Below, in pieces: positions 23,884 to 35,190 of a stretch of 64,000 bases of DNA (positions within the stretch are counted from its first letter, which is position 1; the number at the start of each line of letters is the position of its first letter). Source of the stretch: Sporothrix humicola. Taxonomy: Eukaryota; Ascomycota; Sordariomycetes; Ophiostomatales; Ophiostomataceae. The stretch covers positions 248,001-312,000 of the forward strand of contig WNYE01000027.1 of assembly GCA_021396245.1 (NCBI GenBank), given 5' to 3'. The notes under the pieces are model-generated. The model did no database searches. It saw only the letters and a list, made by a program, of their open reading frames with translations, and had not been told where the DNA came from. Both the position numbers and the translations under genes were made by a program.

Positions 23884-26800
23884 TGTTCCCAGCGCAGGCA
23901 GCAGATCGTCGAGATGCAGGCCGGACGCGCGATCGGGGAAGGTGATTGAGTCGGGGGGGAAATCAACGAGGATTCGAACGGCCGTTGAGATGCCCGTTTG
24001 GTGTGGAGGCGGGCAACTAGGCAAGCCCCTTTTCTAGGGCTTGGATAGGAGCGCGCGCGCTCGATTTAAAATAGTCGCGACCGGAAAGGGGTCTTTCCTA
24101 GTGCAATCCATCGCGAGATTGAGGAGCGTCGAAAAGTGCGCAAAAAGATCGAGAGTGTCGAGAAGGCAGAATTGAGAGGTAGACGGTTAAGGGAAAAAAA
24201 GAGATTCAGTTGACGGGAGAAAAGTGCGTGCGACAAGACTGGGCGGCAGCGATCGTGAACGACGTGAAACCAAAGCGAATTGTTGGCGTTGCAAAGGAGA
24301 GATTGGTGATGTTTGTGGTCGAGAGTACGGCGATGAGGGAAGAAAGGATGCTGGCAAAAAGCAAACGAGGGCAACGGTCGACGTTGAGAACGAGGGCTTG
24401 AGGGGAAGAAGACGCACAGAGGGAAGCCGGGGGAAGGAAGGCAGATAAGGAGGAAGGAGGGAGAAAAAAAGAAGATGCGCGCGTGAGTGGAGAACAAGAG
24501 AGAAAAGGGAAAGGAGGGAAAACCGCTGGGAGAGAGGAACAGGGACGAGCAGGGACAAGAGAGGGGGGTGGGCGAAAGTGGGTGTGTGGGAGTGGAGTGG
24601 TGCACGGAGTAGCCCAGTGGTGTCTGATGGATCCAGTTGGCAGAGAGGGACAGAGGGGGATTCTGGCCAGGGTTCAGGAACGGTTTCAGTGCGATTGGGT
24701 GTTTGGCCAGTGAGGACGAACAACGGGAGAAGGCAAGAGAAGGCCAGCAAATGGACACAGTAAATAGACGACAACAATGGGCGACAATGAGCAATACGTG
24801 AGTGGTGCGTGTTTGGCAGCAACGGGTCGGATTGGGAAATGGTTGATTTGCGCCAAGGGGCGGGGGCACGGTGAAGGGGTGGACGAGAGTGGGCTATGAG
24901 GCTGTTGGTCGATGTGTGTGCCGTGAGTGAGGAAGACCAGGCTTCCCGTTTTGGGGGTTAATACAACGATGCAAGGGCGGGCAGTAGGCGGCTGTTCCTG
25001 GACTTACCAGGGCGCAACAGATATTGGCAGATGTCGTGGATAGTGTGGCAGTTGGTGGCCGAGTCAATCGACGAGTTTGCAAATTCTCACGATTTCGGCC
25101 TCTGTCAAGCCTTTGCATCTGCACCTCCGTCTCCTTGTCGCGGCGGTTCTTTCTCTGCCACGGCCGTTACCCCTATCTTGACAGCCCGGGTTGCCTCGTG
25201 TTTTTGTCGGGGATTCCCTGATTTTTCGACGCCGTCTTGCTAGTCGCGTGTTGGTCACAAACGATAAATATGATCGCTGGGGCGAACTTTCCTGGCGTCA
25301 GGTTCCTGGCGCTGGTTCTGGAGAGCCTAATATCTCCCTATTATACTGGGATACACCAAGTTAGAGCCACCAAAGAAGGCTCTCGGAGACGGTCCCGTGC
25401 AAAGAAAAAAAGAAGAAAAAGACTGGGGATCAACTCAGGAGCCCAGTGGCCAGTTTAGTCTGATGGAGCCGCCGGCCTCTTTTCTGTTGGTGATGGAAAG
25501 GCGAGGCCGTCATGAATTATGTCGAATAGGGGTAGCCTCGTATCTAGTGTACTCTATTCTGCGCAGTTTCTGCGTAGCCAAGGCCAGGCCAAACCGGTGC
25601 CCAGTAGTCGGCTGGCGGAAGTACGGCGGCGTAATGTAACCGTCAAGTATCTCCTCCGTACCGTCGTATATCTTGATTCTTGCCTCTCCGTATTGTCACG
25701 TCGTCGATACAATTAGATTCTGTGACTGACAAAATAAGAGGAACGAGAGCGTGCGCCCGAAACGGACAATATGGGGTCGTCAGCGGGAGACTTCTTTTTC
25801 TTTTCTCCTTTTTCCCCCCACTCCCTCTTCGTATCTTTCCTTTTCCTATTTGTGTCGACTTGTTTGAAGCCCTTTTAGCGTTTGGTCGTCCTTGCCTCGT
25901 TGGGTTGTTTTGAGTTTCTCCCTTTGGGCTTCTAGCTCTTGTTTCGTCTCAAGATGCTGCTGATGCTCGATGATGCTGGTGTCCCTAATTATAACTCTAA
26001 TCGTGTTAATCATTCATGCTGCTGTGAGACGGGCGTGTGGAAAAAGACACGGACATGGCGGCATCAACAGTTCTAGAAGACAACAGGCCTCCAAAATTAA
26101 CGGCAACGACAGCAGGGAGACAAGTATTGACAAGCCACACCACGACCAAAGGGTTCTGGATGATGCGGGTTCTAATGGGAGAACGGCTTAAAAAGTAAAA
26201 ACAAATGACAGAAAGCACGAAAATAGAGACAAGGCCAAGCAAGGGATGCCGCAGAGGCAGAAAACAGGTGCAAGTGTGTGAATGTGTGTGTGTTGGGAGA
26301 GAAGTGGATACTGTCATCCTTGTCTCAGAACCAGGGGGATACAAGGGGGAGGCGAAAAGAAGAGAATCAAAAGGCACGACTCACCGTCTGGTGGATGGCC
26401 ACTGATGGTGGGATGAGAGAGCGAAAAGGGAGACTGGTTTCGGTGCGGGACACTTTGAATGCAAATCTTCCGGTGGTAGGTCAGTTTGTCGATGTTGATA
26501 GGGCGATGCCTAAGATGTCTTCTTGATAACAGGGGGGGAAAGACGCAGATGTTAGTGGCCCGACGTGATGGATGCTTACATGCATTCGGCGTTGCGTCGT
26601 CGCGTTGCTGCAGACGTCCACGTCCAGTCAGATGAGCAAAACGAGGACACTAGACAGATGCAAGATGCAGGAAGAAGGTGTGGCAGCGAAAGGGCGTCAG
26701 TGTCGGCCGTTGGTGCGCTATTTGCTTGTGTTTGAGGCGGCTGAAGGTTTCTGAGCCTGTTTCTTTGGTGGATGTGTCAGTTGGATCGGGAGAGCGGCTG

Positions 26801-29250
26801 CTGCGGGAGCGAAGTGATGAGACGACATTTGACAGAGAATTGAGTACCCAAGAGAGCAAAAATGGGTATTCTCCAGAATGAAGCCAAAGCCAGGGGCGAT
26901 CACGATGTTTGTTGGGGGACAGAGATAGACGAATAGACAGGGGAGGCAGGAGGGGCCCTCGAAAGCAAAGCTTGGCTACGGAAGAAAGTCGCAAATTAAG
27001 CATATGATTTTCGCTGAACGGAGACCTGGGAAGGAGCGATGTGCAGAAAGTCAAATGGTGCAGGCACACATAATGGGGCATGCAAACTAAGAAGTCACGA
27101 CTGATTGCGCGTGTGAGAGGAACTGCGAAGTAAAAGAGAAAAAAGCAAAAGAGCCTTGCACTATGGTCATGATTACGCAGTCGGGGCAGTTGCGATTCAT
27201 CCTTCGATCCCGCAAGGTACAGCGTGTGGTAGGGCCGGTACAGGGGCGGTGCAAGTTACCAGTAGCCAGGGGAAGTGGCGACCCAAGACCCCCATTTTGG
27301 TCCCCGAACCGGTTCAGGCACAGAAAGTCCTAGGGACAGACTAGCGCAGCATGGCAGAGAAGGAAAGAACAAAAGAAAGAGAAAAATAGAGAAAAAGGAA
27401 AGACAATAAATACAAAATACGAAATCAATGTAGAATCAAAATTAGGATCTCTGAGACACTACCCGAACAGGTCGATATAAAGTTACCAGCGATGAAGAGA
27501 ATAAAAAAGTGCGATAGTTATTTTAATGCCACGAGAAAGGGAAGGGAAACCGACGATGCCCAAAGGGAAAAAGAAAAACAATCAGGACGAGATGATCATG
27601 GGAAGATGAGATTAAAGCCGGGATGCGAAAAGGGGCCCGGGCGCTACCTGCATATGTGTGGAGAACATGCAGGTGCACGAGGTACCCTTGGGGTGAAGGA
27701 AGAGGGGAAAAGAGGGAAGGAGCGGGTCGGAAGCGTGCATCTTGGTGGGTTCTGATGGATTCTGAATTTGCGATTTTGGGATTTTTTTAATGGGCTGTTG
27801 GCTGTTGGGGCAAGAGCGATGACAATCGCTGGTGGTCCTTTTCTTTTCTTCTTTTTATGTTTGCTTTTTAGCAGCCTATGGGGCATCGGGGGGCGTCGTG
27901 GATCAGTTTAGCGCCATAAGTTACGGTGGCAGGGCAAGGTGAAGCAAAAAGTATGAGATGTTTACGAGTGACATCTGCTGAATTTAACATGAGGCCGAGC
28001 CAGCCGCTCCATATTTCTTGATGTCTTCTTTTCTTTTTCTGATATTCGTCAGGCTCGCCCGGATCGTCGGTCTCTTGATTGACTTGACGTACGTGCAACT
28101 CCGCTGGAGCACAGGCTGTCAGCAAAATTCGATACGTTGTCGGCTGGTATGCAAGACAATGTGATTTCGCTTCTTGCAGATGCAACGCAAAAGGACGGGT
28201 GAAGTACGAGGGCGGTATCTGATGGATGGTATTGCCAGAGCAGAGAAACACAAACAAGTACTGTACACATGTCGGCCTAGGGACAAGCAACGGCTGTCTG
28301 TCAAATCCCACGAGCTGCGGTGTATTGGTGTTTCTGTTCGGGGTGGTGGACTTCGCATCTATTATATTGCGAATGCTGCGGAACCGGTCGGTTTACAGCA
28401 ATAGGAAAAGACAGGCGATTAGGTGAGGTAGGCTGAATGTGGGATGGGAATTGTGGAAAAGGATGGCGAAAGGTGATAACATATGGCGAATGCAGTGTTC
28501 TGCAAAACATGCACTGAGATACCTATGAAAACTGGTCGCTACTGGAACCTGGAGGGAAAGGCAACACACATCGTCACTGGGCTGCACGGCTCTTGCCCAG
28601 AGGCAGGTGATCTTGGCTGGCTCGACTGGGTGGGTCTACAGCGTGGACGGCTGGGTGGGTGGACCAGGATACTGGGGGAAGAGGCGATCGGGGCGCGCGA
28701 GGAGGGGAAGGGATTCTTGGGGACAACAAAAAGGGACATCCTGGTTTGCGGAACGGAGAAATACGGGGCAGTGCCGTTTGGACAAAGTACTTGCAGGAAG
28801 GAAGACGGGGCCAGGGGATTCCGAGGGCAGGAAGGAGCGATGGTAACAAGGGCACGAGGACGCTGAAGAGACTCGCTGTTTGGGAGGGAAAGAACGAACG
28901 AGTGAAGTGCCAAACAGATGATAGATGAGTAGGAAAGCACGAAGTGGATAGGCGGCAGGCTCGCAGGATCGGAGCAGGAGAAACACAGGTCTGAGGTCAG
29001 CCTGCCGCACGACGGCAACGGGCGGTAGCGCGGCGCTGGTCTCACAGCAAGCGAAGGCAAGACGAGTTGGAGGCGAGAGATGGAAAGTAACGAAGGAAGG
29101 AGGTTGAGAACTCCTGAAATAACGACAAAGTGGCAGTGGTGGTCACAACAACTGTTGCAGCATCTCGCATGTTTGTATTTTACAAGTAAGTAAGCTTCTC
29201 TTGTCTGCTGTGCTTGTGCTGTGTTTGGGTGAACCAAAGAGGATTGCAGG

Positions 29251-29280
29251 CACATCTAGGCACATCTAGGCACAGCTTGG
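29251..29280. repeat. Short decamer tandem repeat
   Basis: The decamer CACATCTAGG occurs twice in direct succession, followed by a partial third copy (CACAGCTTGG). No function is inferred. Confidence 0.7.
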
Positions 29281-31565
29281 AAGGTACGAGCAATGTTTCT
29301 TCCTGCGGGCACCAGCGGTGATCTCGTTTCTGCGAGATCCCTCAAACACGATCATCCGAGACAAAAGGATTGAAGGATCAACAAGGCGAGAAGAGGCGCA
29401 AAGGGTGCGTGCATGCGCTGAATAGAGAGCACAAGAAAGCGGCAGGTACAAAGGTCGAAATGGAGAAGGTGGCTCAGGGCGGACTGCAGACTGCAGTGCT
29501 GGCAAGCCGACGATCAGACCTTTTGACGGCACTCTGAAAAGACATTCTTTACACAGCAAGATACATTCTCACACTACTGCAGGTGCAGATGCGTTATGTC
29601 TCGCAGAGCACCGCCAAAGAACCACCAGAGAACGAGATTGCAGGACATGCATCGACGGGCTGATGATGCTTAAACGAGAGTGCATGCGTTGGGCAATTGT
29701 AGACGCAGCATTCGAGCACAGACTCTAGATAATGGGGCACAGGGCCTCAAGCCTTGGTCGTGTTGGCGATCGAGGCATTCGGAGAAACACCTCCCAAACG
29801 CATAAACGTCGCCGCCAAGGTTTGTCCTGAGGTGCATGGCTATGCTTGTTCCAAAGCTGGCAGCGTTTTGTGTTCTTGCAGACAAAAAAAAAATACCGGG
29901 AAAAAGAGGCAACAAAATTACAAGGAACGAACGGGATCAAAATATCTCCAAATACCACAAAATGCCCATTGCTCCAAAGTCTGGATCTGGGTGATGGACG
30001 CACATCACGCATCGCACTCCGTTCAGCAGCAGAGGCCGGCGCAAAACGAAACGAGAGCTACACGATTGTCTCGCATCCTGTTTATTATTAGCACCTGTGA
30101 GCCGTGTTTGGGCAAAGAAAGAGTGTGCCCGGACAGGCAAGGCAGGTGAAAGGGTGACATTGTCAAATTGTCGTATCTGATGTTGCGGCAAGAAAGAGAG
30201 AAACAAAAATAAGAATAGGCAGATGAAGGGCGATGGAATGAGATGGTGAGGGAAACTAACAATAAAGGAATAGTGAAAGAAACGCGACTCCATCTCGACT
30301 GCATCGCCAGACAAACGAACAGACCATGTCTGGGAGTGCCGGAAGAGACATTGGATGATAAAAGGGCCGGAGGGAGCAACAGCCAACCTCCCGAAAAAGA
30401 AAGAGCAGCAAAAGAAAGAAAGAAAAAAAAAAAGGAGCGCAACGGATGCACAACAGTGACGTTAGATGCTGGACCGGGCATCTCGGAGAACGGATGAAAG
30501 GGCACTGCCGCGCGCAGAACACAAGAATCCAGGGACGAGAACCCTGTCGTTGTTGCAACTGCGACCATGCGCGAGGTGTGAAGCAGTTGAGAAAAAAAGG
30601 CATCACTGGCCCTCCAAAGTTTGAAATTGCTCGTTTCGACCGCCTCTTATTTTTCCCAGTCTTTCTGCACCCTCTCGTCTTTCGATTTCGTCGTTGGTGC
30701 GGTCACCGTCACACTGCGCCCCTCCTTGCCCAGGCACAGCGTTGCACTGTCGCCGGCTCTGCAGGCGTTGCAGGCGTGCAGGCCTCTGCCCATGAAACAC
30801 CATCGGCCCAGGGGTCCACGCGAGGAGGGGGAAAAGGCGTGTGATACAGGCGCCAGAGACGACATACAGCAAGAAAGCAGTCCAACGACGTCGCAATTGG
30901 CCTTTCTTGGTGAGATACGAGTGTACGACATACTAAAAGTGCCACAGTGAAATACACAAGCACATGTTTGTACTTAATATGGAGCACAAATATTTGACAA
31001 ATAAAAGGGGCCGGCTGATGGCGATGTTGGTGATGACGGTGTTCTGCATAGAAATGTTTTTGCCCGTGCACCGGTCTGTGCTCCATATCTCTCTGGGCGG
31101 CTGGCGAGACAAGCAAGATTGGATGCAGACTGGATGCAGGTCGAAATGGGGTGTTTTGCATTTGCGATGCGAAAAGCTGACGCCTTTGCAATAGGGATAA
31201 CACGGGCTGGCGGTTGACGGCTGGGAGTTGAAGGGCTGTCAGTTTTCGGGTGCATCGTCGCAATTGTTTCTCGGAGCAGGCCCGCCGAGGTCGAGGACGA
31301 AGATACGACGTCGAGGACACCGGATGGCAAAAGAAACGGCATCCATCGCCTCCCGTGGGGGTCAAGGAAGAAACAAAATCAAATGAAATGGCCGCAAAAC
31401 GCAGATACAAGATAACGGTCAAATGCACGACCACGAAATTCAAAAGAGCTAAATCGAGCTCTCTGTTCGGATGAACGGCCGTCCTGTGGTACATGTGCCG
31501 CTTTGCTGCATCAGACAAGACTACAACGGACACGATAGAAACGACGGTGTACGGTACAATACGTC

Positions 31566-31767
31566 GTACTCCGTACAGAATACGAAGTAGGATAATTCAC
31601 ATACAAGGGCTGTGTCGATAACACAGAAGAATGAGTTGAATTACTCTGTACACAGTATGAAAAGAGCAACGCTTTTGACATGTCATATTTTCGGATAAGA
31701 GATCATCACTTTGATAGTATGAGCCCCATCACTGCCTGATGGTAATTTCATACACGATACGGAGTAC
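31566..31767. repeat. Inverted pair of TACGGAGTAC-type motifs
   Basis: GTACTCCGTA at 31566-31575 is repeated in inverted orientation as TACGGAGTAC at 31758-31767, just beyond the GH43 gene's 3' end. The sequence between them is A/T-rich. Similar short motifs are scattered in filamentous fungal genomes; the meaning here is unknown. Confidence 0.5.
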
Positions 31768-31817
31768 AAAGTCTGATAGAATCATTCATAAAATTATTCC
31801 AGATAGTCCTTGTCCCC

Positions 31818-33381
31818 CTATGCTACGGGCACTTGGACAATATCAATGTCCGGGCCCCAGTTATCGCCAACGCCCGCAAACTCGATAGTGTTGGTGCCAG
31901 AATTGAGCGCCGTTGTCAGAACGCTTTGGCCAATATTGCCACTGTCAGGTCCCGGTAGGAAATCCATGCGGATGGGTGAGCCGCCGTTGATGCGAACGTC
32001 TGCCTGCCGGCCCTTTGCCTCGGATACACCATAGCGGACAATCAGCGTTGTCTTGTCACCACTCGGCGCCGATAGTCCAGACATGGTGATTGTTCCGTGG
32101 CTCGACCCGCCCACATAGCCCGCCGCTTTCCCACCAGAGCACGGCTTGCAGTCTACAGCCTTTGCTCCCCCGCCATATGTGCCCTTGTTGCCAACATACG
32201 ACGTCTCGTCGGGATGGGTAACCCATGGTTTGTTGGACTCAACATTCGGCACCCAGGCAGCGTGGTTCTTCATTGACACGGAGGTGGCCGAGATAGAGAC
32301 TGGCAGCCAGACGTATGTGCTCGCTCGCAGGTTCTTGGACAGCCATCGGTCACCCATGTACATGACGTTGCCGTTGGAGCCGTACGGCAGCACATAGTGT
32401 GTCTGCGATGAGTACGTCTTGGAGTTCTTGTCGGCAAATGTGGCCCACGCCGTCCAGCCGGATGTCAACGAAGTCGACGAACTGACAATGTTGTCGTTGG
32501 GGTCCCAGCCCGAAAGATGGCTGCCGAACATGTAGTAGCGGCCCTTGAATTTGATAAGAGCGGGCGCCTCAATATGGTCCTTCCAGAGATACGTATTTGA
32601 TTTCACCTCAAGGTAGTCGTCAGAGAGCAGCATAATGCGAAGACCATTTTGGCGCTGAGAGGTGTTAGCAAGAACATAACACACAGTCGTGTGCACACTC
32701 GACTTCTCTGTTACTTACGTCCTCTGACAAAAGATAAGCCTTGCCGTCGTCGTCCTTGAACAGGCCCATATCGCGGCTCTGGAACCCAAGCGGCTTGACA
32801 CTGTTATGATAGGCTGGATTGTCAGTATCGCTGTTCGTATCTGTCCGTATCTGTACTAAGATGTTTGCAGATTCCTGGTAGCAACATACTGTACTTTCCG
32901 CACACAGTATCACCGGTGGCGACACCTGCCTTGGCCTCGCCGTAGTTGCTGCTGTCGACATGCATCCAGAGCACATACTTGTGTGTCTTGTCGTTGTAGA
33001 TCACTTTGGGCCGCTCAATGACTCGGTTCGGGCCAAGGTCGCCACTTCCCGTCCGTGACAGCAATGCGCCCTCATAGTGCCATTGGACAAGGTCGCGTGA
33101 CGAGTAGCAGTTGACGTTTTGAAACGATGAGCCGTCCGTCTTGTCTTCGCCGATCAGGTAATATGTGCCGTTGACCTCGATGATGCCGCCGCCATGTGCT
33201 TGAATATGAGCGCCATTGGACTCGACTTGTTAGCTAGACATGCCTTGAGAAGAAGTCAGTTGGAAGGACGACCTACCGCCGTCCATGTCGCGCCCGGCAC
33301 AATCTGTAGGGCGGCCTGGGCCACGGAACCAAAGCCGGCAAAGGCTGCAGCCAGCAAAACACACGCCGATCGAAGAGCCAT
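31818..33381 (-). CDS. Secreted GH43 enzyme with CBM35, exo-beta-1,3-galactanase-like
   Basis: Exons 33381-33277, 33220-32890, 32813-32719 and 32654-31818 give 455 residues. A signal peptide (MALRSACVLLAAAFAGFGSVAQA) precedes a GH43 five-bladed propeller (about 25-325) and a C-terminal CBM35-like beta-sandwich (about 330-455, from AKAVDCKPCSGGKAAGYVGG). IGEDK (Glu60), ERPKV (Glu104) and HIEAPALI (Glu206) fit subfamily 24 exo-beta-1,3-galactanases, which release galactose from arabinogalactan side chains and lack the usual Asp base. That assignment rests on remembered family patterns. An upstream ATG at 33447 is in frame, but a TATA-like element there and the clean signal peptide favour 33381. 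Intron 1 needs a TCGAG acceptor to keep the conserved TASNGAHIQAHGGG reading; the alternative is a weak GTCGTC donor. Confidence 0.85.
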
Positions 33382-35190
33382 TGGTGCTGGTGCTTTTGAC
33401 AATCGCTGCGTGGACAAACTATCCCACTCTTTTTTGAGGACAAGCATGCTTTATATCAAGCTGCTTCTTTTCATCTTCCCAGGTTCCACGTCCTCAGAAA
33501 GCGTCCACTTTTCATCTCGAGTCGATGTGCCTGTATTTTGCCGCGGGATTTTATATTGGCCGCGCAGCTGCAATAAACGCAATACACGCTTGCCCTCCGC
33601 AATTTTGTCGCTATCCAGAAAAAGTATCTCTATCCTGCCGCGACATATTAATCTCGGGCTCTCGCCTGCCGCCCCTGCTGGCTTCATATGGCGCTGGCCA
33701 CTCTTTCCAGCATCCAAAAAAACAACGGCCCGCCGGTCTCTCGCCACGATTTAACCCTCTTGGCCACCCACCTGGAATCTCTATTCGCGGGTAAGGGTTC
33801 CGTAGAGACGGCGAGATGAAGAAAGTGATAGGCCAAAATATAAATCGACTCCACACTTGTGAGGGCGACGTCATTCCATCTCGGTAACACTTGTCAATCT
33901 GATGAACTTGTTGGAAGGTAGAAGCAAGCGAGAACGAGAACCGGGTGAAATGTCAAAGGATACCGAGAACGCCTTTCACAATACATTAATATCGTGAGCT
34001 GTTTGAAAAGACGAAGAGCACAGAATAAATATAGACCTTTGAAATGTCCTTGGATGCGTGGTCGTGGTTTGAAACGCGATGAGTCTTTGTTTACTTAGCA
34101 ATATGACTGTCTGTGGCCTAGCGCATTGCAGGACAGTTGTTCAGCCTTTGTGCATTTCTCCTTGGAGCGATGAAACGAGTTCACGAGCGATCGACACGAT
34201 GAGGCATCAACAGGGCGGCTGTTATCATTTGTTAGCTTTTGATAATTCTTTGCGATATGTGCTGTTTGTTAGTCTGGTGTCTTTTTGCTCCGCTTGTCTC
34301 TTTTGTCGCCTAACGTCTTGCTGTCGCCCGACCAGCCTCCTCGCTTCGCCTCAAAATACCCCGATCGGCCTCGAATCGCAAACCTGGCACCGGTATCGAG
34401 ACAAAGTCGAAAAAGCTGTATGGAATTGGTCGTCCGTACGAGGAATCTCCAGTGGTTTTGACAGGCCCAGAATAGGCATTCCGTCATCTCACAGGCAAGG
34501 CATTCCCAGTGGAGGCAGGATCGCCTATCTTTGGGAAGTCACGGTACCTCGTATTCTTAGTCACCCTTTCCCATGCACCAGAATTTGCTAGCTTCACACC
34601 AAAAGGGGACTTCTCCAGGTACCTCTACCAGTTATGCCCTAGGCGCCACAACGCGGGGTGGCACTGCGCCGAAACGTGCTTGGCGGGCCGCAGGGCCCTA
34701 CAATGTTCCTTTTTCTCCTCCTCTCCTCAACTTCCATCCAAACTCAGATTATCATCGTATCGCCAACTTGTATCCAGCACACGACAGGCTGCCACCGCCA
34801 CAGACACCTGCCCGCCCGCGGATACCACAACACCCGATCCGACGACGGTTGCGCCTTCCGACATTCGCACTAGTTTGCGCCATTGGTCTTTCCACATCGG
34901 GCCAGCATCCTGGTTTTTTTTTTTTTTTCAATCGGTGTTGTCGTTGTCGCTCTTTCCTTCAGTCTATCTGCAGTCACCATCGTTGCTTCCTCGATTCGCG
35001 ATTCTAATACGAAACGCACCCTTTCGCTCTTTCCGACTCAGCTCCATAGAAAATAACAAATCCTACCAGTTTCGACGGAGAAGTGAACGGCCTCGCCCCC
35101 CGTCCACTTTCTTCATCTTCTAACGACCACCGACTCCTCGTGATGCGACTTGCAACGCTTGACTAACGACCCGCGCGACACACTCCCACA
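33382..35190. promoter_or_regulatory. Divergent GH43/LDB17 intergenic region
   Basis: About 1.8 kb between divergent starts. The LDB17 side (34.6-35.15 kb) is C/T-rich leader-like sequence with a 15-base T run near 34914. The frame at 34079-34591 (+) resembles no protein I know. No tRNA was found. Confidence 0.45.
33451..33458 (-). promoter_or_regulatory. TATA-like element of the GH43 gene
   Basis: On the minus strand this reads GATATAAAG, about 70 bases upstream of the chosen GH43 start codon. If used, transcription would begin downstream of the alternative ATG at 33447, supporting the shorter protein. Confidence 0.35.

Larger units (their letters stand above)
23884..31817. other. Gene-poor region upstream of RasGAP
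   Basis: Almost 8 kb in which I recognise no protein, tRNA or rRNA. From about 24.1 to 30.9 kb the plus strand looks markedly purine-rich, so a minus-strand transcript would be C/T-rich, as in fungal leaders. The longest minus frame (24066-24869) opens with GTG, not ATG, and is Pro/Ser/Phe low-complexity. It probably contains the RasGAP promoter and leader; a non-coding transcript or a gene of many tiny exons cannot be excluded. Confidence 0.5.

Noticed and set aside
24066..24869. 267-codon minus-strand frame in the desert
   Set aside because: Begins with GTG rather than ATG and is Pro/Ser/Phe low-complexity, as expected from a C/T-rich leader. It stays inside the regulatory region entry.
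27156..27185. lacZ/vector-like stretch (CATGATTACGC)
   Set aside because: Only about 11 bases match the pUC/lacZ start and flanks do not, so chance rather than vector contamination.
33382..33447. Upstream ATG extending the GH43 protein by 22 residues
   Set aside because: The extension is charged and would bury the signal peptide; a TATA-like element sits just upstream of it, making it probably untranscribed or leader.
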